Shown here: piece by piece, positions 44,382-57,504 of the stretch
Layout of the letters: each line of letters starts with the position of its first letter
Numbering within the stretch: the stretch's first letter is position 1
NCBI GenBank assembly: GCA_029817715.1
Contig: JARUPY010000270.1
Span: 22,852 to 86,851, forward strand
Direction: 5' to 3'
Length of the DNA: 64,000 bases
Source of the DNA: Melastoma dodecandrum
Lineage: Eukaryota; Streptophyta; Magnoliopsida; Myrtales; Melastomataceae
Translations under genes and position numbers: made by a program
The notes under the pieces: model-generated
Database searches by the model: none
What the model saw: only the letters and a program-made list of their open reading frames with translations
What the model was told of the DNA's origin: nothing

Positions 44382-46804
44382 AGCCAGGTCCGTTCTGATT
44401 TCCGTGTATAGATATGCTGCAACACTCCCCTGCTGCTTGTTTAGTTGATGTTAGTCAATAGTTATAACTTCGACGAATTAAAATGGCGGCCTAATGCGTG
44501 AGTCTAGTAGTTTCCTGTTTAGAAGTCGGTCTAATGTCTTACGGTGGACTGGTATACCCTTTTTGGGTGATTGGTTTGTATGGCTGCCGTTTATCATTTT
44601 TCCGATGGAATTGACAAATTTTGCAGAATAGCTTCAGTATTCATTTTTTTTTATAACTAAGAGGTCATTTTGCGGAAGGTCATCGTGAAGAACAATTGCT
44701 ACACACGTCTCTTGAGAATGCACTGGCTGGTTTACTTGCCACTGTCATGCTTTGTCAACTAGAAATTTAGTATTTGACCCTTATTGCTGACTAGCAAGGT
44801 GAAAACATGGCAATTGAACTGGCTGACCATCTTTAATTTTTCTGGGCTATTGCCTCTGGTTATAAATCGTCCTTTGGGAAGATGCAGCTACAGAAATTGA
44901 AAAACACGACCACCCCGACAGAAACCAAGAATTAAGGTATTGGTTATGGGATGGGAATATTGAAGTCTCTGTAAGTGAATCCTTGCCTGGACAATTTCAT
45001 TGCATGCTGACATTTTCTGCATTGGTAAACTAGCGAAGCTGTAGGTCTTATCCTTAGGTTGCGGATTCCCTTCTGCTGTTAATGTCCTCTATCTTTGATT
45101 TTGGGGAAAACAAAAGCTATTTGCTAGATTCTTATTTTGTTACTGTTGTAAATGGCATTTTATTGGTGCATGGAATGCTTTGGGTTTACTTTTTGTATAT
45201 GCAAGTTTCAATAAACAACTTTGTTTTATAGTCAGGTAAGTTTCAGGGTTTTTCTTTTTCTTTTACATCCTAATCCCCCTTGACATTTGTAAGAAGGATC
45301 AGTATCGACAATCAGAATGAACTTACAGGGAGTAAAACAGTCAATGTGCTTTTGTAGTACTAAATTTATGTAAACATCTAGAACACAATGAAAGGACATA
45401 GCCAACATAAGTAAATGGACAAGGCAAGAATAGATCAAGATATTGGGAATGTTGTTGATAGTGCGCTGATATATTTGGATCATCACGTAGAATGTTCACA
45501 ATCACGCCATTTTGTGAATTCACGGGGTGATTGTTGATTCTTTCATTCTTTATGCATTTGCAAATATTAATATTGTCGTCATGTCCTGTTTTGTGCCGTG
45601 AATGGTCATTTAAAAAAAATTGTTATGATGATCTCTTATTAGAAGTAGAATGTTGATGACATAATGCGGCAAACTCAGTGATACACAATTTTCCCTTCGC
45701 TTGGTTGCTGCGTTGGCTGATCAGGTAATGCACCTGATGTCTGCAAAAGGAAATTGTTCAAACATGAGTCGTGTCTGTAATCTTGTACATCACGTTGTTC
45801 GTGTGTTGATGCCAAGTAATCTGGTGGGCTGGTCAATTTCAATGAACCCTTTGGTTAGATTGAACTGTTTTTGGTGCATTCCTGAGATTCTGATTCTTGA
45901 TAAATATGCCTGTATGTAATGCCATATCTATGCATTGGTGATCAGTTATGGTTGCTGGTTCGATAGGGCTCACTGCTGCTTGGCCACCTGAATTCCTGGG
46001 AGGGTCTGATGGTTCTTTTACTTGTGCGATGCTCTGTGCCAAGAATCATGGGCCATGAGTGCAGCCAATGCTGGGTCTTATGCCCATTTCCCCATCCATT
46101 GCAAGTAATGCTGCTTCCGAGCTAACGAGGAGAAAGCTTTATTATTATGTCATGATTCAACTTTTATTACAACAATAATCGCCTCCCCTAAAATAAAAAT
46201 CTGTCTGAGTAGTACTACGGATGATGGTGGAATCACGAGGCATGGCGTAGGAATCGCATTTGTCTATGTTCCATCCCCAAAACCCAAGAAGATTAAGAGT
46301 GTGAAACGAAGAAAAGTTGAGGAAAAATAGTTCGTGGTGGGGCCCCGTCCCAGTTCTTCTCCATGTCCGATAAACACCAAAAATATTTTCCACCCCTAAA
46401 AGTTCCTCCAATTTACATGAAACCCAGAAAAAGGAAAACAAAGCTTGATTCTCTACAATAGTAATGATGATGATGATAAAATCAAGAGTGTTGAGTGAGT
46501 GAACAATGGCCATGTAAGAACATAATAATTAACCTCCGAAGGGACCACTCCTTCATCCTCCTCCTCCTCATCCCCCTCTTTCATGACACTTTAAGAATGA
46601 CCCGGCCCAACCAAACAGTAACTTTAAAGTGTGTAAAATGATTAAGATTAAAGAAGGTGAGAAGAAAAAGGAAAAGGAAAATTTTGTTGGGGCGGGTCAT
46701 CTCATCATGAACGACGTGATGGTGTGTCGTGTACCAAAGACAAGAAAGAGAGGGGGGCGGAGCGTGTATTGTAGAATCAATATGTTGTAAGAAACTTAAA
46801 AAAG
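44382..46804. other. convergent spacer between SAM gene and LAX2-like gene
   Basis: Contains the SAM gene 3' UTR on one side and the LAX2-like 3' UTR on the other. No conserved coding or RNA gene was recognised in the middle. Confidence 0.45.
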
Positions 46805-49800
46805 TTAGGTAAGGGAAATTGTGGGTGCGGATGTCTTGGCGATTCTTCTAGGGCGGGAATAGTGAAGGACCATTAGGTGCGGAATGGTTGAGGTGTCCGG
46901 AAGCAATGTCATGAACGGGGTCGATGCCGATGCCGTCGTGGTTGCGATGGTGGCGGACGAAGAAGAAGAAGGATAATCCTTCCTCGGACTCCATATGTTG
47001 TCCCTCACATGCTGTAACGTAAAGTCATGTTGTAGCTCCTGGCCTCTACATGTTATCTCCACCTGCCCAACATCACCAAACAACGTTAGTTTTGCTCGTT
47101 TTACTCTCTGTACAACATAATCTTCTTGGCAACGACAATTTCATTGGGGGGGGGGGGGGGGGGGGTAGGAAAACTTTGGCCCCTCAAATAAACATAAAAA
47201 CTTGTTCAATCTTTAGCTCATGGCCCGAACAAGACTTTCGTCCTAAGCCTGAATGATTTTACCTAAGTCGAAATCATGACACCTTCGGACTTTTTTCCTT
47301 TACTACACATCAAAGAACAACCCCACCCCCCAACACAAAATAAACATAAGGACGATAAAGCATTTTTCTATGCAAAACAAACCGATATTAGACGAATGAT
47401 GTCTCTAGATGTTTCCTTTGAAATAAAAAGAAATTAATCAATTAAATTACAACGCACGACAAAGCTATGGTGGTGTCCAAAATACTGACCTTTATTTTTA
47501 AGACCTACATGCATGTAAATGGATCATGGCGTGATGATGGTTGAATCTGTTTATACGTGTATTTTCATTAAAAATAGTCCACAAAACCACACGTAAAGGC
47601 TGGGCATGTGTGTGATGACAAAGTTGTATTTTGACTCTGGAATATAATCGAGCCAATCAAATCGCATCTCTTAACTCCAACTACCAAGTCATATCCTCTG
47701 GAGGACTTTATCTTATTAATCCGGTTTCGGGTGAGTGAAACCAACAAACAAAAACGCAGACCTCATTCTCACGCACGCCCTATTTACGGTGCTTTCAACT
47801 TGCATTAAGGTAGGGCTAATGAACCTTCAAGGTCAAAATATTCCTTCATGGAACCAAACGATCAAACCCCACTTGGGAATTCTCCCTCCCCCCCCCCCCC
47901 CAATCCCCTAATATCTCTTCCTTTAACAAAATGAAATTTTAACCTCAACCACCCAAAAACAATGACAAGAATATTAATTAATCTTGAATATTTTATGGGT
48001 GCATGAACTCCACTACCTCTCTCTCTTATCTCTCTGCCTCGTCTATATGTCATCATATGCTATTATTATTACTATAATGTGCAATCGATGACTTCCTGAT
48101 AAAAAAAAAAGTTGGGGGGAGAAGTAGAAAAGCGTTGTTTTGGGGACAACAATTGGGAATGATTCTGTTGTTGAATAGTTCCATTTCAATTCTATCATGC
48201 ATTGCTTTCCTCCGACGTCAAATTCAATTAAAAAAACACACAAAACAAATCACCATCAGAATTACCTCCCACAAACCTCTTCTATGGATTTATGTTTTGA
48301 TTAGAATTAATTCGATAATATACGTGTCAATGTTGGTTAGGTTATTCTCTTATTCTTGGTCTCTAATAATGTTCGGCTTGGGGTTGGCAGAGAGATAGGA
48401 AAAGAAAAGGAAATAGATTGATGGGGACATATGGAGAAATACTTTGTATGCATCTCGTCCTTTTCCTTTTGTAATCCCATCAAAGTGCACCACTTCAAAA
48501 GGGCAAAAAGGAACGAGAGGTATGTGTGTGTGTGGGTGAATTATGACGTGAGTGGGACGAGAGCGTGGCGTGAGCGTGAACAGGGGAAAGATGGGATATA
48601 TCACAAGGGTTTTGATAATTGATAATTAAGAGTCATCTTTTTCTTCCCTTTATTTTTCTCCATCAGAGTTCTCCACGTGGAAGGATTTTGGTGACCCTAC
48701 GATGAGATTTCGGGACACCCTCAAATGATTTTGATTACTTTCTCTGCTTTCTTTCCTTTTGTTTCCCCTACCCCTCTTTTTTCACACACGTCGTTGATGA
48801 ACGTGTTGTCAAAGGAATTATCCTGAATCCTTTGAAGAAATAGGAGAGAAACAACAGGATCAACCCTAGTTTCTCTCTCGAGGTTTCCCTTTGAGTATCA
48901 TGGCGGCCAAATCATTCACACTCTATGAATAATAAGAAAAGAGAATGAGAGGTTAAAAAAAATAGCCCTCTTAAAATTAAGTTTATTTGAGGTTAAACTA
49001 TAGTAAAGATTTAGGGAATTAATATTATTATTGTAGAGATTAGAATAAGTTTGACTTGTGTTGATTTATCCTATCCCCTTCCAAGAACTACGTTAATTGT
49101 CCAAGGAATTATGGTTAAGGGGTACAAGTTTGGTGGGCGTTCTTTTCATGCATGCAATTATGTTAAGAGCTCTAGCTCTATTGTGAATCATGCTAACATT
49201 GTTCATAGAAGCAAATTTGCTAATCGGTTCTATTCACCTAATTAGAAAGCCAAAAACAAAACAAAGAGACAGAAAAATAAAGCCACCTCATGGGTGACTC
49301 GGATGATTAAGACGGCCGAGATTTATGCATTCCTTGATGTTATTACCAAATCAAACGAGAAGCATCAAAATGATAAGTAAAATCATCCATCCACACCCAT
49401 CCCATTCCAAACCCATGTCTTGTATATTAAGTGTAATCTGCATGTCAACATGTGAAAGTAGTGGTTACCCACATTACTAATTTCGGGTCCTTACGTTAGA
49501 ATAATATTTAGTCAACATCATGTTATCGCACGGGGGAGTTTCGATTGATGCGTTGGATCAGCCAACATTATATACAAGAAGGAATCTGTCCATCTTCTAT
49601 AATCAAATCAAAAGTTGACTTTGACATTACACAATTAACTTCGGGCATAAACAAACAGAGATCGGAAGGGGAATTGCGTAATGCAATGATCCCGGTGTAC
49701 GAAATATTATTCCCGACTTTGCGTGTCGATATCCTTTGCATCGGGAAAAAAACATTGCGTGGATTGAGGGTTAGGTTTAGAAGTTAAAATATCTAGCTGT

Positions 49801-52508
49801 CCATAACATTCGAGTCATTAGTTTAAGATTGTAGCATACAATATCTTTTTGAAAGCACGTAAATTGATTGCTGTCTTTTATCCGTGATATGATATGGCAT
49901 TCCATATCATGGTGTTAGGGTTGACCCACGACATTTTTCTTTTATGGAGAAGGGAATGTTAGTAGGTGGCACATTCTCCGAGTAAGAACAAGGTCAGTTC
50001 GTGCATGTCTGGTTGCATATCCCCTCAAAAAAAACTAGGGAATGTCAAAATGAGGATTGGGGGAGATGTTATATTGTGTCATGACGTGATGTTAAGGTAG
50101 GACAAGAATAAAAAATAGTGTGGAGACAAAAATAGAAGGATGAACGAGGAAGAATAGGACGAACCATATATTTTTACGTGGTTTTGGTTTTTTCTTTTGA
50201 GAAAGAAAGAAAGAAAGATGGGTTGTCTCAATTGAGGGGTTGGTTTGGGAGTTTGACGTTTCTCTGTTTCTTTCAGCCGATGTAATAGTTGGGGGTTGTT
50301 TTCCCATATTTCCCATTGGGATGTATTTTTCGTGTTACGAGAGTCGGGCAATCCAAGGAAACAACTCAAAAAATGTCTGTCCTAAACATCATTTCGTATT
50401 TTCACTCGATAATTTATTCATCTCAACACTTATCCACAGATACCAAGTCATTATTTCCCAACTAAAACCCTTCCCATTTTGGATTAATAAGAAAGAAAAG
50501 TAACTATTTTATTGTTCCCTAATAACTATTCGTAACGAGTGGACTAAGACTAACCCCATTTCTCATTTAAAACTGCCTAAATCGCCCGGATCAAAATTCA
50601 CATTAGAAAGAGAGAAACAAGAAATCTACGTCAGAACTAAATTCCCCTCTCCTTTACTCAACAACAACCACGACGATCCCTTTGGACATCTCACCTCTTA
50701 ATAATAATGATAACAATGTAAACTCTACACGAGGGCGGATGTTGCTTCAAGGATAATAATTGGTATGTTGGGGGGGGATATGAAATGATTATTTTTAAGT
50801 GTTGCATGAAACAAAAGCATCGAACGTGACCACTCGGGCGCATTTCCCTCCCACTTATCTCTTTCACCTAATCACTACCCAGATGATGAAAACCAAATCG
50901 CTCCCAATTTCTCTCGATCGCAACAAACATTTCCTCCCAACACTTCGTTCCTCACCATATTTTTGTCTACGTGGGACATTAAACTAAGTTGAGGAGAAAT
51001 AAATAGAATGAAATCATAACCTAGAGTTTTGTTTTCTCTCCATGTAGTTTTCTTCATTCAAGGAATTTTATTCCATTTTATGATTTAGTTTTTGTTCTCG
51101 ATTTCTTTAAGTTCAAAAGTAGTAGGAGGCAATGCAAAGATGTAACAAGAGAAGCAACAACCAACGAAAGCAAAAACAAAAACAACAGTTCGAGAGGAGG
51201 AGCGGGGGAGTTCGCGGTTTTTACGTACCTCCTCCGATTCGCTGTCGAAATTGAGCTTATTGACCAGATACTTGGTTAGCAAACGAACAGTCATCCTCCC
51301 GTCCCTGAACCGTATCAAATAAGACATGTTCGAACAACGTCAATCGCACGAAGCTTGGGGGCAGAAAGTCGTAAGAGCTTGAGGATTGGTTTGAGAGGGG
51401 GGGTGGGGGTGACTTACTTGATCCTCAGGTAGCTCTTGGGAATCTGAGGCAAGTATGATTCTCTTTCCCTGGGATTTAATTCCAGAAATTTTTGGGATGT
51501 TACTAAATTAGAGACGTTTTTTTCCTTATAAATTAATTAATATTCGGGATAAATAAAATATTCTACGAGTTGATGGAATTCATGACATTTCAAAAGAAAA
51601 GAAAAGCAAAAAAGAAGGGAGAGAGAGAGGAGAGGGCTTAACTGGTTTTTGGAAGCAAGAAGCATGAACCAGATGCCGGAATGTCGTCTCTGAGAGGGAT
51701 CCATGATCTTGATCACGTCTGTGCTCGGACCTGCGGCACGTTCCAGAACCCCTCCTGTTTGTAACTGAAACGGCGGCCGTCTGAAGTATGGCGAGGCATG
51801 CGGCAAAGAGGAAGACGATGATGAAGGGTATGACAAGATGGACGACATCCCTGCTACTGCTCCTCCTACTGTCACCCCCTGCTTCCCTTGCCTTACTGGC
51901 CGGAGTCCCCAATTGATCATCTCGGGGTCTGGATGCGGGAACTCGATGGGGATGCCGCCGCTTCCGGGATGGAGTTGAAACAGAAGTGGTGGCGATGGCG
52001 TAGCTATCGCGAGCCCCATCGTCGGGGGCATACGAGGAGAGGAAGTTGTCCCTAGTGTATTGATACTGGAACTGCTCCCTCGGCCGGTAGGTAGGAGATC
52101 GAGTTCCATCAAACCCCGAGTGGCCAAGACCGATCGATCTTGACCGTCTCCTCCTTTGTTCCTTCCCTTGCGATCCCTACCTGTGCCACCTCCGATACTC
52201 AATTGGAGCCAACCTTCGTCGTCGTCCTCGTCCTCATCAGGCCCACGGAACCCCTTGGACCCGGATGCGGACACCGACGGGGGTGCTTCCTCGCTCGTCT
52301 TATTACATCCGCTCGCCCTCGATTCTTCCTTGGCCATCGACGGATCGACCATCATCAGACCGGAATCAATGCCATGATAGCAATCCTCCCCGAGAGAGTA
52401 ACCGCTGTAACCACCTCCTCTCCCGCCCTTAGCTAATAATATCCTTGGCTGCCGCCACCGCCGCGCCTGGTCAGTTGATAGGTCGTGGTGATCCGGGAAA
52501 ATGGTCAT
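46805..52508 (-). CDS. LAX2: LAX PANICLE 2-like nuclear protein
   Basis: Four exons join in phase: 52508-51643, 51468-51418, 51304-51229 and 47062-46805, giving 416 residues. The start is the ATG at 52508 (MTIFPDHHDLS); the sequence just upstream stays open but lacks an ATG. Conserved family blocks are DDEGWLQLSIGGG, LMELDLLPTGRG, MDPSQRRHSGIWFMLLASKN, RESYLPQIPKSYLRIK, DGRMTVRLLTKYLVNKLNF, EITCRGQELQHDFTLQHVRD and LPDTSTIPHLMVLHYSR. The C-terminal part resembles the ubiquitin-like RAWUL fold also seen in DRIP and RING1-type proteins. Rice LAX2 is a nuclear protein controlling axillary meristem formation. Exon 1 is low-complexity, with Ser, Gly and Asp runs. Intron 3 is about 4.2 kb, far longer than the others. 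This is not the auxin carrier also called LAX2. Confidence 0.9.
47063..51228 (-). other. intron 3 of the LAX2-like gene
   Basis: A 4166-bp intron, AT-rich, with a run of 20 G at 47146-47165 and a C run at 47888-47901. No recognisable transposon, exon or RNA gene was found inside it. Confidence 0.7.
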
Positions 52509-55299
52509 AGTGGCAGGCCGAGGAGGAACCAAACTGGCGCGAACCGATCAGGACTAGACATAGCGGGGGGATGCCGGGGTACGGAAGGGTTTGACGAGAG
52601 GAAGGCGGTGGGGAGGGCAAGCAGCGTAACGTTTAAGACCGAAAGGGTGGGAATAAATTAGGGCAACACATGGAACAAAATCTTACATGGGAAGACGATC
52701 CTCTCTTTTGTGGAGGGGGGAGTTGCCGAGGTTTTAATGTGAGAAGGGGATGAAATAGTTCTGCAGATATAACAGAGAGAGAGAGAGAGAGAGGGATTAA
52801 AGGAAGAAGAGCTGAAGGGGAGGGAGGGGGGGGGGGGCAAGTCATATAACTTTTCTTTTTCTTTGACAATAAATATTTATAACATAATTTATTTTTAACA
52901 TGAGTAAGTCTAAATTGATAATGTGTGTGTGGTAAACATGGTATATTGACTTTCTTTATTTTAGAGAAGGAATTTGGGGGGGGTGGGGGGAATGAATCCC
53001 ATGTTTTTGGCTGTCTGCATCTGCAGAGTTAATGAAAGAAGAGAAGAAGCTAACTTTTATTATAAAACTAAAATAACGATTTAAATGAACAGCAAAGCTT
53101 TTACGGCATGGTCGAAAAGAAGAAGAAGAAGAAGACGAGGAGGAGGAAGACTTGCCTTTACACACATGCAACTGTCCACGTCGTCCCCTCTCTCTCACTG
53201 TCTCACCAAAAACAAAAGCCACTTGAATGAATCAACTTCCAGTTCCAGTTCAACCCGGAGAGTTGAGTAATCCCCCAACATTATTTTCCAAAATTATAAC
53301 GTGAAATGTTCCGCCTACGTGTTCGTGGGACGAGGTGAGAAATTGCATACCATACGAAACTGATTATCTCAGAATGGGGCTTTCATCCACTTTTTTTTTT
53401 TTTGTGTTACTTACAAGAATCGGCAAACGAACATTACATAATCATCGTACAAACAATGGATAAAATTAGATGGCTGATAAACTAAGTAAATTAATAAATT
53501 GGGTTGGGTTGGGGTGGGGACGCCGGCATGCATGATTGTGTTTCCCCGTAAATCTCGAGACCTTATTTTAATTAAATTTTTTTATAATTCTAAAAATATA
53601 TAGAAAAACAGATAGGAATTAAGACGTGGGGGGGTTTCTTTTCAGACAGAACATCCTCTGCCTTTCCTGTCGTAAAAATTCTACTAATATTAAATTGTTC
53701 TTCTTTGTTCTCCTTGGGGTTCAACTTTGCATTTGCATGTGCTTCCCACCCTCTCTCTCCCCCAAACCAAATAAACAAATGAGCCAACTTGTGTATAAAA
53801 ATGTATTTAGGGAAGCAGAAGAAGAAGAACTCCTGCGATTGGTGAATAATTTCGTCATGATGGTAATTGATGCTTGCCCGGACAAAAGGCTATCCAACCT
53901 AATCCCCTTTCTTGTGTGTTTTAACCCCTCCTACTCCTCCTTCTCCTCAGGGTAAATTGGTCGTCAATATTAATTATTCTTTGCCCTGACAAGCATCGCG
54001 CGCCCTTTGATGAACTCAATATCTTTATTCTTTCCATGACCTGTTCGGACAGATCGAGTCGAGCACGTATTAAAAAGTCACGGATAAGTCGTAATTCTTA
54101 AATCGGGTATTAAAAGAATAACAACAGAGAACCAGCAAGTACAAAATGAGTTCAAAAGTTCTGCTGATCTCCCCCACACCCCCCGAAAAGCCAACCAAAC
54201 CCTCCCCACAAATTCACTCCTTGTCCAATAACATAATGTTCTGTCACTCCCACTACCGATACATGGTATGCTAATTAATATCTTTATGAAAATGTTTGCA
54301 TGCGTCTGTTAAAAGTCACATATAATTTATAAGCTTCGGATCATCGAGACATCAGCACTGGCAATGAGAGAAGAAGCCCGGCCCAAACTAAGTAGAAATA
54401 TTTAGCGTAGGGTTGGGGCACAATGTTTGATAGTTTCCACGGTATCAGATCTATGGACCAATCATCCCAATGTGAATACACATCATTGCCTTGTTTTGGA
54501 CGTATCATCGCATTCCCTTTTCCCAACAAGAGCACAATCGAAATTCATAAACATGGGCATATTTACGAAAAGTTAAGAAAGGGATCGTAATCTGTCCAAT
54601 CATCACAAACATCATCAAATCACCCCGAATTCCCTTTTAATTTACCTTGTTATTACATGCAATTGTGGTATGATGGATGGGGTTATAATTATAAGACCCC
54701 ATGCACCAACACAAGGGAGGGATGACCGACTTTCTTTGTTTTTTTCTTTTTTTGTTCTAGGTTTTTTGCATGCATGTGGGTGTAATGAGTGGGATTTGTC
54801 AGAGGAGGGGAGGGGGATGGAATCGCATGTGGCATTGTGAAAATTTTTTGGAAGAAGTATACTATTATTTATTCATAATTATTATTAGTGTGTTGTGTAT
54901 TGCAATTTGGGTCGTTCCAAAGTTTGCTGATGTTGTCAGTATTTCGTTTTTTCCTTTTTCTCTCGTGGTTCGAGTGCATGTGTGTACTTTCGACCTCCCC
55001 ATTTTATTTTACTTTTGGTTTCTCGGACCAATCAAATAAATTTGCCACGTAATTCACTAATTAAAGAGCCAGATCATCCTGGAATTACATCTTGGTTGAT
55101 CGATAAAGGAATGGAGGAAACCAGACATCTTTCGTGGGAATGGTAAAAAGGCAGTCGTCGTTCCACAAAGTTTGAAAGACGAAAAAGGGAGGTCACTTTT
55201 TCTCCTTCTTCTTATTCTTGATTTCTTGAATTAGGTCTGATGGAAGAAGAGGTTCCCTTTCCATACACGATTCCGCATGCGGACATCCCACCACGACTA
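52509..55299. other. LAX2-like promoter side and spacer
   Basis: Contains a GA microsatellite at about 52774-52793, a G run near 52828, a GAA microsatellite near 53118-53150 and otherwise anonymous AT-rich sequence. The GA repeat is about 270 bp upstream of the LAX2-like ATG and could be a GAGA-type promoter element or 5' leader. No gene was recognised between 53.3 and 55.3 kb. Confidence 0.45.
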
Positions 55300-55899
55300 G
55301 TCAATTTTTCCCATGTTTCATTGAAAACAAGTGTTGACCTGGTTTTGATGATGAACTTAAGCGACGTGTTACTGGTGGTAAGCGACATGTTACTGGTAGT
55401 CAGTAATAATGTTTCACAAGTTATGTGTTCAGCCTTAGTGATGAGCTTGAGCAATATGTTGCTGAACCACAGCTAGTAGCAGTTATATATTATTGCGTTC
55501 CAGTACACTGTTACTGTGACTTTACGCATGTACATTGAAAATATGGAAACATATTTTTAATAACCACGATTTATTTTAAGATTTATTTTAATCTATTTCA
55601 GATTATTTGTCTGAACGTCTAGGTTCGTTTAATGTAACCTAATGACCTTATCTTAAGTACTTAGGCAACTAAATATATTAAGATTAGCTTTCCAAGTTTT
55701 ACTTTTGGAAACAAAATATCTTTCTGATATTCTACAGCAACGATATGCTGTAGTAGGAGATATTATCAGATTGAATATCTTTGCTAATCGTAATTGTTAA
55801 GATAAGATTATGATCAGATAATTATGTTTGGAAATCAATTATCTGATTAATATATGTGAAGGAAATTACCGTTGAGATTTTCCTTCTATGGCACAGTGA

Positions 55900-57370
55900 G
55901 CCGTTGAGCAGACCGTTGCTGTGTCCTCGCTGCCAGTTTTGGCAATAAATCTTGTTGATTGCCTAGACGATTTCCGTCCTCCTTCTTCTTTATAACCTGA
56001 CCAGAGACGACAGAAAAACCGCCTTTGTGCGTCTGTGTGGCCTGTGTGCATCTGTGTGGTCTGTGTGGTCTAAGTGAGCTTTGTGCGTCGACGGAGAGCG
56101 GAAGGTGCTAAGTGTCTCCTGGTTCTTTCTCTTGCAAGCTGCGTGTGAGAGTGTCAAGGGGCTGAGGTCAGATCCCTTGAATCGTCTGAGAGGGACTAGG
56201 TGTCCTCGGTGCGTTCAACGAGCAGCCGGCGAATCGTCTGAGGGAAGCTAAGTGAATACCTGCTCTGAATTCAGTAACCGGTTGCTGACCCATCGGCAAG
56301 AAGCCGTTCTTGTCGTGTCTTTTCGCAGGGAAGTCTCGAGCCTACGGAGTTTGAGCAGTTAGACACGCACTTGCGGGTGCGCGCCAGAAGTCTCGTGCCT
56401 GCAGGGTAGAGCAGGAGGTGGGAACGCCGCCGGAGTGAAAAGAGTTCCTCCCGAGCACAGGGGTGCTGTGCAGAAGTCTTGAACGCCTGATACAGAGGGT
56501 TAGTAAAGCAGGTTGCGTGGAAGCCAACGGATCGGAAAATTCCACCCTAGGCACTGGGTGTGCAGTGCAGTGAGTCACGGCTGTGGTAACCGTGCACGTC
56601 CGAACTGAGTGTAGGACGGATACCTTCTAAGTGGCTTTGTGGTTTTCTTTGTGATCTTTGTGGTTCCTATCTTCGTGATCTTTGTGGTTCAACTTTGTGG
56701 TTGTCTCTTAAGCAAGTGCAGGCTTATCTTAAGGAGAGACAAGATCTGTGTGGAAATCCTCTTCTGAGCAAACAAGTGCTGAAGCAATCCTTCGCTGTGA
56801 AGCAGAAACGAGCTGCTCTCTGAGAATACGTTTTTCACCGTAAGGAATTATCTGTGAGGATTATACTCTAACATAACGTTGTCTGTGTTCTTTGATAAGT
56901 CAGGTTTATATTAAGCGACAACGAGCTGTGTGGAATCCATTGAGCTACCAACTGCTGAGGATAAGCATCATTCTGCTGGAAACGAGAAGACGTCCACTGT
57001 GTGAGGAGCTGACCGTTGCCAGGAGTGATCATCTATTGTACGGGATTCTAAATCTCACTTTGTGAGAGGAACATACGCCTAGTGCAAGGGCTCTTTGCAC
57101 CCATTATTTTATATAGTGGAATCACCTTGTTGGTGGAAAGTGGACGTAGGTCAATTAAGGCCGAACCACTATAAATCACTGTGTCCATTACGATCGCGCA
57201 ACACTCGTACGAAAACCTTCTCGACAAAATCGTAACAGTTACAGTAAGGTATTTCTCATTCTGAGAAACGCTCTGCTGTGATACAGTACGCTTCCGCTTA
57301 CACCGAGAAAGGGCGAAAAAGTGATAAACACTAATTCACCCCCCTCTTAGTGTACATAAACGATCCAACA
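55900..57370 (+). repeat. Copia 5' LTR (3' part certain, start uncertain)
   Basis: The LTR ends ATCCAACA just before the primer site. It carries two short tandem arrays: CTGTGTGG-type units at about 56033-56095 and TTTGTGGT/TTTGTGATC units at about 56633-56705. The true 5' border is probably upstream of 55900 but cannot be set without the other LTR. Confidence 0.6.
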
Positions 57371-57372
57371 AT

Positions 57373-57384
57373 TGGTATCAGAGC
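57373..57384 (+). other. Copia primer binding site
   Basis: TGGTATCAGAGC, the exact complement of the initiator tRNA-Met 3' end used by most plant Copia elements, two bases after the LTR. Confidence 0.92.
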
Positions 57385-57504
57385 GGGTTTGCTGGAAAGC
57401 TTTCTGTGTGATTGCTAGTACAGAACTCTGTTGCTGAACCAAAACAGCTTGTTGCTGACAGTCTTACATTAAGCACAGTAGGGTGCTGCTGAGTACTGAA
57501 CAGA

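Noticed and set aside
52140..52436. Plus-strand frames opposite LAX2-like exon 1
   Set aside because: Low-complexity shadow of the Ser/Gly/Asp-rich minus-strand exon.
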